Origin: Candidatus Nealsoniibacteriota bacterium
Lineage (GTDB): Bacteria; Patescibacteriota; Minisyncoccia; Minisyncoccales; PWPS01
Assembly: GCA_003553505.1 (NCBI GenBank)
Contig: PWEN01000043.1
Coordinates: forward strand, 1 to 42,940
Length of the DNA stretch: 42,940 nt
Direction: 5' to 3'
Part shown: positions 24,851 through 32,942 of the stretch, piece after piece
How the letters are laid out: each line of letters starts with the position of its first letter
Numbering within the stretch: position 1 is the first letter of the stretch
The notes under the pieces: generated by a model
Told to the model about the DNA's origin: nothing
The model's database searches: none
What the model saw: only the letters and a program-made list of their open reading frames with translations
Translations under genes and position numbers: made by a program

Positions 24851-25342
24851 TTATTGTTTACGTAACAAAAAAGCTATATACTCTTCTTCACGTATTACTC
24901 TTTGAACGTCCCCCTTCTTAGAAAAGATCCTCAAAAGATACCTGTAATCAACATCGGGATCATTTATAGTATCAATAATAGCCACATACTCCGATCTAAT
25001 ACCAAACAAGGTTTCCACCATCTCCTCAAAGCGTTCTTTTCTAAATTTAGTCGATTCTCCAAGGAAAAGATGAGAAAGAACGATATCAAAGTCCTTTTCC
25101 TGTTCAAACTCTCTCAAGTCTACCTCTTTTATATTAAAGTTGCTGCCACTCACCTCTTTTACTTCTGCCATCTTTTTTTCATCACCGGGATAAATGACAG
25201 CAATAATATTGCTGTTTTGAAAACTGGAGGTCAAAAAAGAGAGGCTTGTGCTGCCCGATCCAGCATCAAGTATCTCATACTCCCTCTCTTTGGAAAAGTT
25301 GCTAAACAGCTTTTCCAGTATTTTTTTCTGAGAATCCTGCAT
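24851..25342 (-). CDS. SAM-dependent methyltransferase-like protein
   Basis: A protein of about 163 residues with a class I methyltransferase-like nucleotide site EILDAGSGSTSLSFL near residue 25, a later acidic strand (FNIKEVDLREF) and DIVLSHLFLGE in place of motif IV. The fold seems complete but short, and no substrate-specific motif is seen. The start is placed at ATG 25342 rather than the TTG at 25360, because an extended -10 box ends six bases before this ATG and would place the transcript start at or next to it. Confidence 0.65.
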   Translation of the reverse strand: MQDSQKKILEKLFSNFSKEREYEILDAGSGSTSLSFLTSSFQNSNIIAVIYPGDEKKMAEVKEVSGSNFNIKEVDLREFEQEKDFDIVLSHLFLGESTKFRKERFEEMVETLFGIRSEYVAIIDTINDPDVDYRYLLRIFSKKGDVQRVIREEEYIAFLLRKQ

Positions 25343-25348
25343 ATTTTC

Positions 25349-25357
25349 ATTGTAGCA
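25349..25357 (-). promoter_or_regulatory. Extended -10 promoter before methyltransferase gene
   Basis: Minus strand TGC-TACAAT then GAAAAT and ATG. It has the same layout as the pilM promoter (TGC-TAGTAT, GAAAGT, ATG). No clear -35 box. Confidence 0.5.
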
Positions 25358-25362
25358 CAAAT

Positions 25363-26199
25363 TTAAATACTGCCAAATCCTTTTAAGATATTTTTCACAC
25401 CCCTCCCCACATTTACACCAATATAACCCCCTTCAAGAACAAAAAAAGTTTCCTTTTCAAGCAATCTTATCCTCTTTCCAATCTCATAGTAAGTACTGTC
25501 CTTTAGTCCTAGCGATGCTATGTCTCCCGCGTACGCATCAAATCCCGCAGAGACAGCAACAACCTCCACGTCTTCAAGGGAAACACCACGAAGCGCCTCA
25601 TCAAGCACTTGAAGATAAGCATCTTCTCCACACTCAGCAAAAAGAGGAAAGTTAAAACAGTTTTTTTCTGAATAAAGCCCCGTTCCGGGATAGATAAAAC
25701 GACGGTGCAAAGATATAAAAACAATCCCCTTCTTTTCTGCAAATATCTCTTGTGTTCCGTTGCCGTGATGTCCGTCTATGTCCAAAACAAGAGTGTTTTT
25801 ACCTAACTTGCTTACGGCAACAGCAATGCTGTTAAAGTAACAGAATCCCTTTGTGGGAGCTCCCAAGGCAGCACCGCTCTTGCCAACATGATGTCCGGGG
25901 GGCCTCATCAAAGAAAATCCTCCCGTGCTTGCTGCAGTTATCGCTCCTCCGACAGAGTCAAGAGCATGCTGATAAATCCCTTTATAAGCGGGAGTATCAT
26001 TATCCTCTATTAAACCCTTTTTTACTTTTTCAACATACTCACGGTCATGAACAAGAAGAACATCTTCTTCTGTAGCATCTTGCGGCTCCAAAAAAGAAAA
26101 GCCCTCCAGCAAGGAAAGAGCTTCTTCCACTCTTTTTGCATCCTCTATGTGACCGTTTCCATATTGAAGACAGTCTTTGGAAAAAACTATGTTTTTCAT
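25363..26199 (-). CDS. Histone deacetylase family hydrolase
   Basis: A zinc amidohydrolase of the HDAC/acetylpolyamine amidohydrolase/AcuC superfamily, 278 residues. The charge-relay motif RPPGHH is at 99-104. The zinc ligands are D142 and H144 in LDIDGHHGNGT and D221 in SAGFDAY; GGY at 257-259 closes the active site. In bacteria these enzymes remove acetyl groups from proteins, polyamines or other amines; the substrate here is not evident. The protein is shorter than most (usually 300-370 residues), mainly because the N-terminal region is trimmed. Confidence 0.92.
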   Translation of the reverse strand: MKNIVFSKDCLQYGNGHIEDAKRVEEALSLLEGFSFLEPQDATEEDVLLVHDREYVEKVKKGLIEDNDTPAYKGIYQHALDSVGGAITAASTGGFSLMRPPGHHVGKSGAALGAPTKGFCYFNSIAVAVSKLGKNTLVLDIDGHHGNGTQEIFAEKKGIVFISLHRRFIYPGTGLYSEKNCFNFPLFAECGEDAYLQVLDEALRGVSLEDVEVVAVSAGFDAYAGDIASLGLKDSTYYEIGKRIRLLEKETFFVLEGGYIGVNVGRGVKNILKGFGSI

Positions 26200-26213
26200 G
26201 TTTTAATGAAGTA

Positions 26214-26222
26214 TGCTATATT
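26214..26222 (+). promoter_or_regulatory. Extended -10 promoter, overlapping a divergent -10
   Basis: TGC-TATATT, eight bases before the ATG at 26231. On the opposite strand TATAAT (26220-26225) overlaps it and lies 20 bases before the HDAC-family ATG at 26199. The two divergent promoters would compete for polymerase. Confidence 0.5.
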
Positions 26223-26230
26223 ATAACTTA

Positions 26231-26833
26231 ATGAATAACCCAGAAACAAGAGTTGAAGAAGATCCTCTTTCCAGGGAAGAGGCAAAAAACCTTTTAAAAG
26301 AAACGGCAGAGAAGTGGAGATCGCTGTCGTATTCCATATTTGTTATAAAAGAAAAGGCAAGAGAGGTTTACAAAGACTGGAAAAAAGGAAAGGTAGAAGA
26401 TCCCGGAGAAGAACTGGACAGAAGAATGAAAGAAAATCACTACACATTGGTAGAAGAAAAGATAAACGACATAATCGAAGATTCAGGCGTTTTCTCTTCT
26501 TACAAAGAAGTGCTCTCACAGGAAGTTGTAAAAGAGATAGCAAGGAATATTTCTCCGGAAAACTCACAAGTAGAACTACGAGAAGTAATAGCAAGTGAAC
26601 TCAAGAATAGATTGCAAGAAAATATTGCGCAAGACTTCCTCGAGCCTCTCCTGAGTCAATATATAAAACATGAAATGAAGCTGGAAGGAGAAGAGGCAGA
26701 AAAAGTAAGAAGAGAAGCAATAGATCATCTATTAAAGGACATAAACAGAAGTCTTTATCACCCCACAACAATAAAAGAAGAACGCAACCATCTTCAAAAA
26801 AGTTGTATGGAGTACTTAAAATCAATAAAATAA
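26231..26833 (+). CDS. Charged helical protein of unknown function
   Basis: A 200-residue soluble protein, almost wholly helical, rich in Glu and Lys, with a single Cys and no membrane segment. I do not recognise a family. The start is set at ATG 26231 (MNNPETRVEEDP), eight bases after the -10 box; the ORF-track start at 26213 lies upstream of that promoter element. A strong hairpin terminator begins at the stop codon. Confidence 0.7.
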   Translation: MNNPETRVEEDPLSREEAKNLLKETAEKWRSLSYSIFVIKEKAREVYKDWKKGKVEDPGEELDRRMKENHYTLVEEKINDIIEDSGVFSSYKEVLSQEVVKEIARNISPENSQVELREVIASELKNRLQENIAQDFLEPLLSQYIKHEMKLEGEEAEKVRREAIDHLLKDINRSLYHPTTIKEERNHLQKSCMEYLKSIK

Positions 26834-26852
26834 TCCCCCTCAAAGGGGGATT
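26832..26852. terminator. Bidirectional terminator between convergent genes
   Basis: AATCCCCC, loop TCAAA, GGGGGATT. The stem is flanked by TTTAAA on one side and by TTATTTTATT on the minus strand, so it can end transcripts from both convergent genes. Confidence 0.75.
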
Positions 26853-27484
26853 TAAAGTTCGAGAGCTTTTTTTATCACTTGACTATTGTAGGGCAGTCCC
26901 AAGTGGGTACCACCTACAACGCAACTCTCTCCAAAGGCGCAGCTTTCCCAAGGCACAACTCCATCCTCTATAGAGTACACCTGTAAAAGCGGCAACTGAT
27001 AGCTTTTTTGTCTCTCCAATACACGGTTTAGCTCCGAAAGGGTGTTTCCGGAAACAGTCTTATAAATCATGTTAAACAGCCTTCCTTCTATGCGAAACGG
27101 TGATCCCAAGGTAACAACAAGCTCTACTTTTTCAGGCAACTCATAACACACCTCTCTTGCATACACTCCTCCCATGCTCCATCCTATAAGCGTTATTTTT
27201 CCTGCTCCCGCCACTCTTTCTACGCGCGAAACAAGAGAGTTTTTCACTTTTTCTCGGTATCCTGTATTCACTCCCATGCCCCATCCATAACAACAGATGC
27301 CTTTTTTGTTCAATCTTCTGATTACCGGAAAAAGATAAGCATCACAAGACATAAACCCCGGAATGAACATAACCACTCTCTCTTCTTTCGTCTCGGGAAA
27401 ATCACTAAACAAAAAACTCAAAAGCTCACGAAAAACCCTTATTTCCGCCAACAAATAACGGAAAGATGGAAAGATCTCAGCCAT
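26852..27484 (-). CDS. Alpha/beta hydrolase (lipase/PGAP1-like)
   Basis: A serine hydrolase of 210 residues with VVMFIPGFMSCDAYLFPV, the nucleophile elbow IGWSMGGVYARE, an acid in YSIEDGVVPWE and a His in GGTHLGLPYN. The spacing and YARE after the elbow resemble lipase or PGAP1-type acyl hydrolases that work at membranes, although there is no signal peptide. A Shine-Dalgarno-like AGGAGGG precedes the ATG. It lies downstream of the carbohydrate genes and may share their transcript. Confidence 0.8.
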   Translation of the reverse strand: MAEIFPSFRYLLAEIRVFRELLSFLFSDFPETKEERVVMFIPGFMSCDAYLFPVIRRLNKKGICCYGWGMGVNTGYREKVKNSLVSRVERVAGAGKITLIGWSMGGVYAREVCYELPEKVELVVTLGSPFRIEGRLFNMIYKTVSGNTLSELNRVLERQKSYQLPLLQVYSIEDGVVPWESCAFGESCVVGGTHLGLPYNSQVIKKALEL

Positions 27485-27516
27485 TTTATCCCTCCTTTTT
27501 TGAAAATGAAAAGAAC

Positions 27517-27852
27517 TTAACCTCTCTTATATTTATCACTTAAGCGCACCACATCTTCCTCTTTGAATTCCCCTCTTGAGATCTCCAGAATACGCACTCC
27601 TTCATTTCCCGCCTCAGCCTTATGTTCTGATCCTGCTTTTATTTCAAAAACATCTCCCTTGCACCCTCTTTTTACCTCTCCTTCCACGGTCACCAAGCAG
27701 TCCCCGTCAACCACCAGCCACGTCTCGTCACGCATCTCATGCTTTTGCAAGCTGATCTCTTCTTTCGGGTCAATACTTATCACCTTTACTGTGCTTTTCT
27801 CATTGAGAGCAAGAAGGTCAAAGTAACCCCATGGCTTTTTTACTCTTTTCAT
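27517..27852 (-). CDS. Cupin mannose-6-phosphate isomerase (type II)
   Basis: A single-cupin protein of 111 residues that matches the C-terminal isomerase half of bifunctional ManC/AlgA proteins: KRVKKPWGYFDLLA at the start, EISLQKHEMRDETWLVVDGDCLV as metal motif, GDVFEIKAGSEHKAEA as second motif and a closing EDVVRLSDKYKRG. The nucleotidyltransferase half is absent, as in many stand-alone versions. It would convert fructose-6-P and mannose-6-P. The ATG overlaps the GT4 stop by four bases. Confidence 0.85.
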   Translation of the reverse strand: MKRVKKPWGYFDLLALNEKSTVKVISIDPKEEISLQKHEMRDETWLVVDGDCLVTVEGEVKRGCKGDVFEIKAGSEHKAEAGNEGVRILEISRGEFKEEDVVRLSDKYKRG

Positions 27853-29246
27853 GTTTCCTTTTTGTTTATCGCCATCTGCAGCTTATCAGCCATAACTTTG
27901 TGCTGAAAATTGTTGTCTAGTATCTGTAAGTTTCTGTCAATCCAACTCTTTCTTTTTCTTTCGTTTTCAATTATGCTTATCGTTTCCATTATAGCATATT
28001 TTGTAATCTTAAACTCTTCCAGTGCTACCGTTTTAAAGTTGAATTTTGAGAGATCCTTCTTAAAAACAGGATAAGTGTACACAATAGGCACAAGACCAGA
28101 GGCCATTACCTCCAGTAAATTATTCCCGAAACCCTCTATTTCGCTAAAATAAGTTGATATACCCCCCAGGGCGGCAAAAACGCGAGGCACGTCTTCGAAC
28201 TTAACTCTTGAGCGAGGATTCTCTTTGTCGGCAAATCTTAAAAAAACCTTCTCTGTTCCATATTTTTCACAAAGATCACGATGCAGCTTTAACAGGTTTG
28301 CTCTTGTCTTCTCACCCATAAGGCCAACGGGACCAGAAACAAAAAAGTAAACAGCGTTATACTTTCCTCTTTTTGAAAGCTCCCTGTGAAGCCTGAAAAT
28401 GAACCTTAAAGCAAAGTTTATCCTTTTGCGAGGCACCACTCTTGTGTGTTGCAAAACGAAGAGTGTGCTTTCCAAGCTCTCTCCGCGATCCGCAAGAAAC
28501 CTCTCAATATCAAGCTCCTTCAAGAACATGCTCTTTAACTTTTCCGTTTCCTTGTTTTTAAGATCAGAGCAAGAAGATATAAACTTATCAGTGGTGTTAT
28601 ATATCACGCTATGATTTAAATTTATAAAACCCCTGTACTGAGGACTCAACGCCATAAAATACTTCTCCGCGTTCGGAAACTGAGTGCTATTTATAAATAT
28701 CACATAGTCCACGTGCCGTCCGGGAACCCCTTCCAAGAGATACTCGTATGTGCTTTCAGCCGGTTGTGCAAATTCCTTTCTCTCCATGTGAGAGTCATGC
28801 CACCATAAGATATATCGAGGAGGGTTCTTTACGCTTCCACAGTAACGAGAAAGAGCAATGGCAGTAACAAAGTTAACAGGATGAGACATGTTATGAGCAA
28901 AAATAACATCTATGTCGTTATCCTCCACAAACCGCTTTATGCACTCCTGGGCTCGACTTATCGCGTTTTCAATCTTTTCTTTCTCTTTCTCTCCATACCC
29001 TTTAGAGTACAAACGAAGCATCATCTTGTTAACCTCGTGATCCTTGTGCAGTATCTTTTTTTCCGTAACACAAGAACCTCCTTCTCTTGTTTTTCCTGCA
29101 AGATAAAATATATTGCTCTGCGGAATACCCATGTCATTTTTCATTACCTCATCTGCTTGGCGCATGACAATGGATACTCCGTCAGAGTATCCCTGCAATG
29201 AGTGTATTATTCCGTAACGTAAGTTTTCAGGAGATTCACTTATCAT
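27849..29246 (-). CDS. GT4-like glycosyltransferase
   Basis: A 465-residue retaining glycosyltransferase with two Rossmann-like halves. The first begins with GIIHSLQGYSDGVSIVMRQ. The second has HTRVVPRKRINFALRFIFRL as donor-domain entry and EIEGFGNNLLEVMASGLVPIVY, the E-x7-E motif of GT4 enzymes. The start at 29246 gives an 11-base overlap with the phosphorylase stop; the ORF-track start adds 20 unlikely residues. Being coupled to a GH13_18 phosphorylase suggests a glucoside such as sucrose or glucosylglycerate as product, but acceptor and donor cannot be read from the sequence. Confidence 0.82.
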   Translation of the reverse strand: MISESPENLRYGIIHSLQGYSDGVSIVMRQADEVMKNDMGIPQSNIFYLAGKTREGGSCVTEKKILHKDHEVNKMMLRLYSKGYGEKEKEKIENAISRAQECIKRFVEDNDIDVIFAHNMSHPVNFVTAIALSRYCGSVKNPPRYILWWHDSHMERKEFAQPAESTYEYLLEGVPGRHVDYVIFINSTQFPNAEKYFMALSPQYRGFINLNHSVIYNTTDKFISSCSDLKNKETEKLKSMFLKELDIERFLADRGESLESTLFVLQHTRVVPRKRINFALRFIFRLHRELSKRGKYNAVYFFVSGPVGLMGEKTRANLLKLHRDLCEKYGTEKVFLRFADKENPRSRVKFEDVPRVFAALGGISTYFSEIEGFGNNLLEVMASGLVPIVYTYPVFKKDLSKFNFKTVALEEFKITKYAIMETISIIENERKRKSWIDRNLQILDNNFQHKVMADKLQMAINKKET

Positions 29247-30624
29247 ACGTCCACAAAAAACCATACGGAGCAACGCTGTCCACAAAGGACCGCGAAAGAC
29301 AATCAAATCTTTTTTTTATTCTTACCGTATAAGGGGTAATATTATGAATACAAGCCATACCGTTTCGCAAGACAACAAGCAGACCGTTTTCTGTGTATGC
29401 CTCTTGTCTTGAGTGCGGACAAAAACAGTCGTGCTTTTTTCTTTCTTTTATCATGAAGCATATCCCCTCGTAAAGATCTTTTCTTGGGGAAAAAGAAAGC
29501 TCTTCTTCTAATCTCTTTCTGTGCAACTTTTCACGATTAACATCACGAGAAAAAGAAGGATTTTTCTTTCCAGAAGACCCCAATAGACTGTGATAGTAAA
29601 CAGCAGGAGATCCTTTCAAGGAAAGCAACAGCGAATGAGCACAAAGCATCTTTTCTACACTCCTTTCTAGAGCATCAAAGTAATTTACGTTCACCTCATA
29701 CGGCTCTTCTTCTCCATAAGAAACTTCTCCAAGACGACACAAAAGATCAGTCCCCTCTTTTCCTAAATACTCTTTTGCGGCGCAAAGGGCAACTCCATCA
29801 TGAGAAGCAAGAAAATTAAGATCGTTTTCATGAGAACTCTGCAGATGTTTTAAAAGAGGACGTGTGTCTTGCGACAAAAAAGCATAAAGAACAAGAGCGG
29901 GAAGAGCAAAGTTGTAAGCAAGAGACTCTTTGCGAAAATTATCAATTATATCCGTTTCCATGTTCACTTCAGAAACAAAGATATCCCCCAGCTCCTCTTT
30001 AAGTTCACGCAATAAACAAACAGCTCTGCTGTTTTTACGCAGATCACTTAAAGGCTCCTTGAAAAAGTAAGCTATAGCATCAAGGCGTATAAGTTGTGCA
30101 CCTTTTTCTTTATAGAAACGCAGCACATCCTTTGCGCTGCAAATGACATGAGGATTGTAGTAGTTCAAATCGATCTGATCACTGCTAAAAGTGGTCCAGT
30201 AATGCTCTTCCTTGTACTTTGTAAATAAAGGCGTGTCTCGAGGGCGAAAAACATCATCCTCTGGAAGATCGTTCTTTTTTATATAAAAACCCTCAAACTT
30301 GCTATCTCCCTCAAGCGCCCTTTTGAACCAGTAATGATCTGAAGAAGTGTGGTTCAGCACTCCGTCAAACACAAGAGAAAATGATCTGCTGATCATCTCT
30401 ATATCTTCCCAGCTCCCAAGGAAAGGATCCACTTTATAGTAATCAGAAACAGAAAAACCATCGTCCGAAGTGGACTCGAAGAACGGAAGAATATGTATAA
30501 AGGAGAAGTCAGAAAAATAATCAAGAGCAAAGGATCTTAAAGAAGAAAGGGGAAACCTCCCTTCCTCTTTTATCGCATCGGGATAAACAATAAGAAAAAC
30601 ATCTTTATGGGATCTCTTCGACAT
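29236..30624 (-). CDS. GH13 subfamily 18 glucoside phosphorylase
   Basis: A 462-residue alpha-amylase-superfamily enzyme of the sucrose phosphorylase type. The nucleophile is D182 (LIRLDAIAYFFK), the acid/base E219 (FVSEVNMET) and the stabiliser D276 (LASHDGVAL). The RLDAIAY form and the early ILPFFESTSDDGFSVSDYY block are typical of GH13_18. That subfamily holds sucrose, sucrose-6F-phosphate and glucosylglycerate phosphorylases, all yielding alpha-glucose-1-phosphate. The exact substrate is uncertain. The start overlaps the small membrane protein gene at the end of the pil operon by 20 bases. Confidence 0.85.
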   Translation of the reverse strand: MSKRSHKDVFLIVYPDAIKEEGRFPLSSLRSFALDYFSDFSFIHILPFFESTSDDGFSVSDYYKVDPFLGSWEDIEMISRSFSLVFDGVLNHTSSDHYWFKRALEGDSKFEGFYIKKNDLPEDDVFRPRDTPLFTKYKEEHYWTTFSSDQIDLNYYNPHVICSAKDVLRFYKEKGAQLIRLDAIAYFFKEPLSDLRKNSRAVCLLRELKEELGDIFVSEVNMETDIIDNFRKESLAYNFALPALVLYAFLSQDTRPLLKHLQSSHENDLNFLASHDGVALCAAKEYLGKEGTDLLCRLGEVSYGEEEPYEVNVNYFDALERSVEKMLCAHSLLLSLKGSPAVYYHSLLGSSGKKNPSFSRDVNREKLHRKRLEEELSFSPRKDLYEGICFMIKERKKHDCFCPHSRQEAYTENGLLVVLRNGMACIHNITPYTVRIKKRFDCLSRSFVDSVAPYGFLWTYDK

Positions 30625-30898
30625 GAGAAAAAATATTTCGTAGAGAGTCTTCCTCTTTCAGCTCTCCTCTTCTTTTCCACTCCTCTTTTACACTTTCATG
30701 TGATTCTTTTTCAATACGAGGAAGGTCACGTTGGGACTCATGCTCTTTGTTTAGTGGCAAATATAAATAAAAATAGAAAGTTGTCGCAACAAAAATAAAG
30801 CAAATAAAGACAACAAGAAAAGACATTAAAAAGATATTCCCGGCTAAAAAGAGAATCATCCTTTGAATTGCTCCTTGTTTTTTTATCTCACTCTTCAT
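30605..30898 (-). CDS. Small membrane protein at the pilP position
   Basis: A 97-residue protein with one long hydrophobic helix (residues about 13-48, LFLAGNIFLMSFLVVFICFIFVA) followed by a charged tail rich in Glu, Lys and Arg. It overlaps pilO by 11 bases and the phosphorylase gene by 20 bases. It occupies the place of pilP in the pilMNOP order but shows no lipoprotein signal or PilP fold. It may be a lineage-specific part of the inner-membrane pilus platform. Confidence 0.7.
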   Translation of the reverse strand: MKSEIKKQGAIQRMILFLAGNIFLMSFLVVFICFIFVATTFYFYLYLPLNKEHESQRDLPRIEKESHESVKEEWKRRGELKEEDSLRNIFSHVEEIP

Positions 30899-31403
30899 CT
30901 TCTTCTAAAAAGTAAACTTTTAATGACATCTCCCCCAGAATCTCTTCCTCGTCTTTTTCAATATGCAAATTCTCAATAGTGGAAAGCCACTCTTTTGTCT
31001 CAACCTCTCTTAAAAACTCCAAAGCATCGGGAAAAGACCCTGTAAACTCTACTTCAAACATGAAGCGCGGCCAAGGAAGGGTGGCCCTGCTTCGAGTTGC
31101 ATCGATCTCTACCTGAAGATCATTTCTTTCAGCTAACATCTTGAGAGTAGTAGCGGTGTCTATCGGTTTTTTGGGATCTCCAAACATTTTATATGCACGC
31201 TCAAGAACAGCCTCCATCTCCTCATACTCCATACTTTTCTTGACCTTTTCATGTTTTTGTGAAAGATATTCCAAGTCCTTCTTCTCCGCAATAAACTCTT
31301 GAGACTGCTCTCTTATATCAAAAAACAATGAAAAAGCAAGAAAGGCGCATAAGCCCGCGAGAAGCACAACAACGGCAAGTGATGCAATATAAAGTCTGTT
31401 CAT
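30888..31403 (-). CDS. pilO: Pilus assembly protein PilO-like
   Basis: A 171-residue protein with an N-terminal membrane helix (IASLAVVVLLAGLCAFLAFSLFF), a coiled coil (about 30-70) and a small ferredoxin-like domain (WPRFMFEVEFTGSFPDALEFL). This is the usual PilO plan: it dimerises with PilN in the inner-membrane alignment complex. It overlaps pilN by four bases. Confidence 0.82.
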   Translation of the reverse strand: MNRLYIASLAVVVLLAGLCAFLAFSLFFDIREQSQEFIAEKKDLEYLSQKHEKVKKSMEYEEMEAVLERAYKMFGDPKKPIDTATTLKMLAERNDLQVEIDATRSRATLPWPRFMFEVEFTGSFPDALEFLREVETKEWLSTIENLHIEKDEEEILGEMSLKVYFLEEDEE

Positions 31404-31912
31404 TTCACTTCAAATTTGATTAAAAAATCGACATTTTCCGCTTGCGTCCAGCTTCCCGGCGAAAAATCTACGTTAGAAAACTTTTCCTTGAAGCTCTCTT
31501 CTACTTCAAGCAATAACTCCCAATCAGATGCCCTTCCGGACAAATTCACGCTGCTTCCATCAAAACGAAAACTGGTAAGATAACAACCAACGGGAAGCGT
31601 ATCGCTTATATCTTCAAATATAGGTGTTACACTATTATATTCACTATAAACAGAGTCCATTCCGGACATTACTTGATTAAACTCCTTCATCTTCTCTTCT
31701 TTTTCTTCTGTATCCGGTATCTCACTCTTTTTCTCTTTGATCAATCGCTTTTCCTTCTTCAGGTCACTTACGCCAAACTCGTTTATAAGATAAAAAGAAA
31801 GAGAAAGAAAGAGAAAGAAAAGAAAAAGGAAAAAACAAAAAACAAACACGATCTTGCGCCTCCTTTCTCTTGCAACTTGCACTCTTTGATATGGTGGAAG
31901 AAGATTTATCAT
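31400..31912 (-). CDS. pilN: Pilus assembly protein PilN
   Basis: A 170-residue bitopic protein. The N-terminal MINLLPPYQRVQV is the short cytoplasmic motif that docks in PilM (INLLP). A membrane helix (about 22-45) and a coiled coil follow, then a small domain with LTSFRFDGSSVNLSGRASDW. It overlaps pilM by four bases and pilO by four bases. Confidence 0.88.
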   Translation of the reverse strand: MINLLPPYQRVQVARERRRKIVFVFCFFLFLFFLFLSLSFYLINEFGVSDLKKEKRLIKEKKSEIPDTEEKEEKMKEFNQVMSGMDSVYSEYNSVTPIFEDISDTLPVGCYLTSFRFDGSSVNLSGRASDWELLLEVEESFKEKFSNVDFSPGSWTQAENVDFLIKFEVK

Positions 31913-32913
31913 ACACCGTTCTTGAAATTACGAATGGCAAGCCCCACAGCTGCTCCGTAATCCAGAAGACCACTATCACTCATAACACTTCCTTTTTCTA
32001 CGGAGACCTTGAGCTTACGCGACAAAAACTCTGTGAGTCCTTTTAAGTTTGCCCCTCCTCCACACAAAACAATTTTTTCTATCTTCTCTCCATAAGGAAT
32101 GAATCCGCAAGAGTTGTAGTAGTCAAGGTGCTTCTTTACAACATCAGCCATCTCGTCAAGTACAGGAGAAAGAGCTTTATAAACATCGTCCGTATCTTCT
32201 ATTCCGTGCTCCTTCTTTATTCTTTCCGCTTCTTTTAGATCTATACCGCCTCTACGGGATATTTCCCTTGTAAACTCTCCCGAAGAAGTAGAGATATAGC
32301 TCGTAAACCTCACCAATCCTTTCGAAAAAACAATCAAGCTTGTTTTGCTTTCTCCAATATCAATCAAGAGCAAGGGGTTTTCCTCTTTTTGCGGAACTAC
32401 CGCTCTTGCCGTAGCTATAGACTCCACTTCCGCTACTACCGGAAAAAGGCCTGCTTTGACCGTTGCGGAAACATATGGATCAACTATTTTTCCGGGAAGA
32501 GCAACAACAAGAACATCAAGATGGTCTTCTTCAGAGGAAACGATCTGAAAATCAATATACATCTCTTCTGCTGGCAAGGGTATATAATCTTCCGCCTCGT
32601 ACTCTATCGCCTCACGGAGCTGCTTGAGGTTCATTTTGGGCATCTCTACCATCTGAAAAAAAGACTTTTCTTCCGGGAGAGATATAGCAACATATTTGCT
32701 TTTCGGTTTTATTTTTTTGGTTATCTCTTTTATAGCAAGTGTTAAAGAGTCCTCATTCCAAACCCTGCCTCTCTTTATGATATCCGTATCAATGCTTACT
32801 CTTTCCAAAAAACCGATCTCTCGGCCGCTTTTTTTTAAGCTAGCCGCCTTGAGAGAGGTTTCAGAAATATCCAAACCAAAAAAGTCCATATTTGTATTTA
32901 AAAACTGCAACAT
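31909..32913 (-). CDS. pilM: Pilus assembly protein PilM
   Basis: A cytoplasmic actin-like (FtsA-fold) ATP-binding protein, 334 residues. MDFFGLDISETSLKAASL is the first phosphate loop, PLLLIDIGESKTSLIVF the second and KIVLCGGGANLKGL the adenosine motif. It binds the PilN tail and links it to the PilB/PilC motor. The listed ATG (32913) lies six bases after an extended -10 box and would be leaderless; the family start MDFFGLD (32889) is the alternative. Confidence 0.9.
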   Translation of the reverse strand: MLQFLNTNMDFFGLDISETSLKAASLKKSGREIGFLERVSIDTDIIKRGRVWNEDSLTLAIKEITKKIKPKSKYVAISLPEEKSFFQMVEMPKMNLKQLREAIEYEAEDYIPLPAEEMYIDFQIVSSEEDHLDVLVVALPGKIVDPYVSATVKAGLFPVVAEVESIATARAVVPQKEENPLLLIDIGESKTSLIVFSKGLVRFTSYISTSSGEFTREISRRGGIDLKEAERIKKEHGIEDTDDVYKALSPVLDEMADVVKKHLDYYNSCGFIPYGEKIEKIVLCGGGANLKGLTEFLSRKLKVSVEKGSVMSDSGLLDYGAAVGLAIRNFKNGV

Positions 32914-32919
32914 ACTTTC

Positions 32920-32928
32920 ATACTAGCA
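32920..32928 (-). promoter_or_regulatory. pilM extended -10 promoter
   Basis: Minus strand TGC-TAGTAT, followed by GAAAGT and ATG. It lies in the gap between the pilX-like gene and pilM, so pilMNO may have their own start besides the pilB transcript. It closely resembles the element before pilB. Confidence 0.5.
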
Positions 32929-32942
32929 AATTTTGACAAAAA

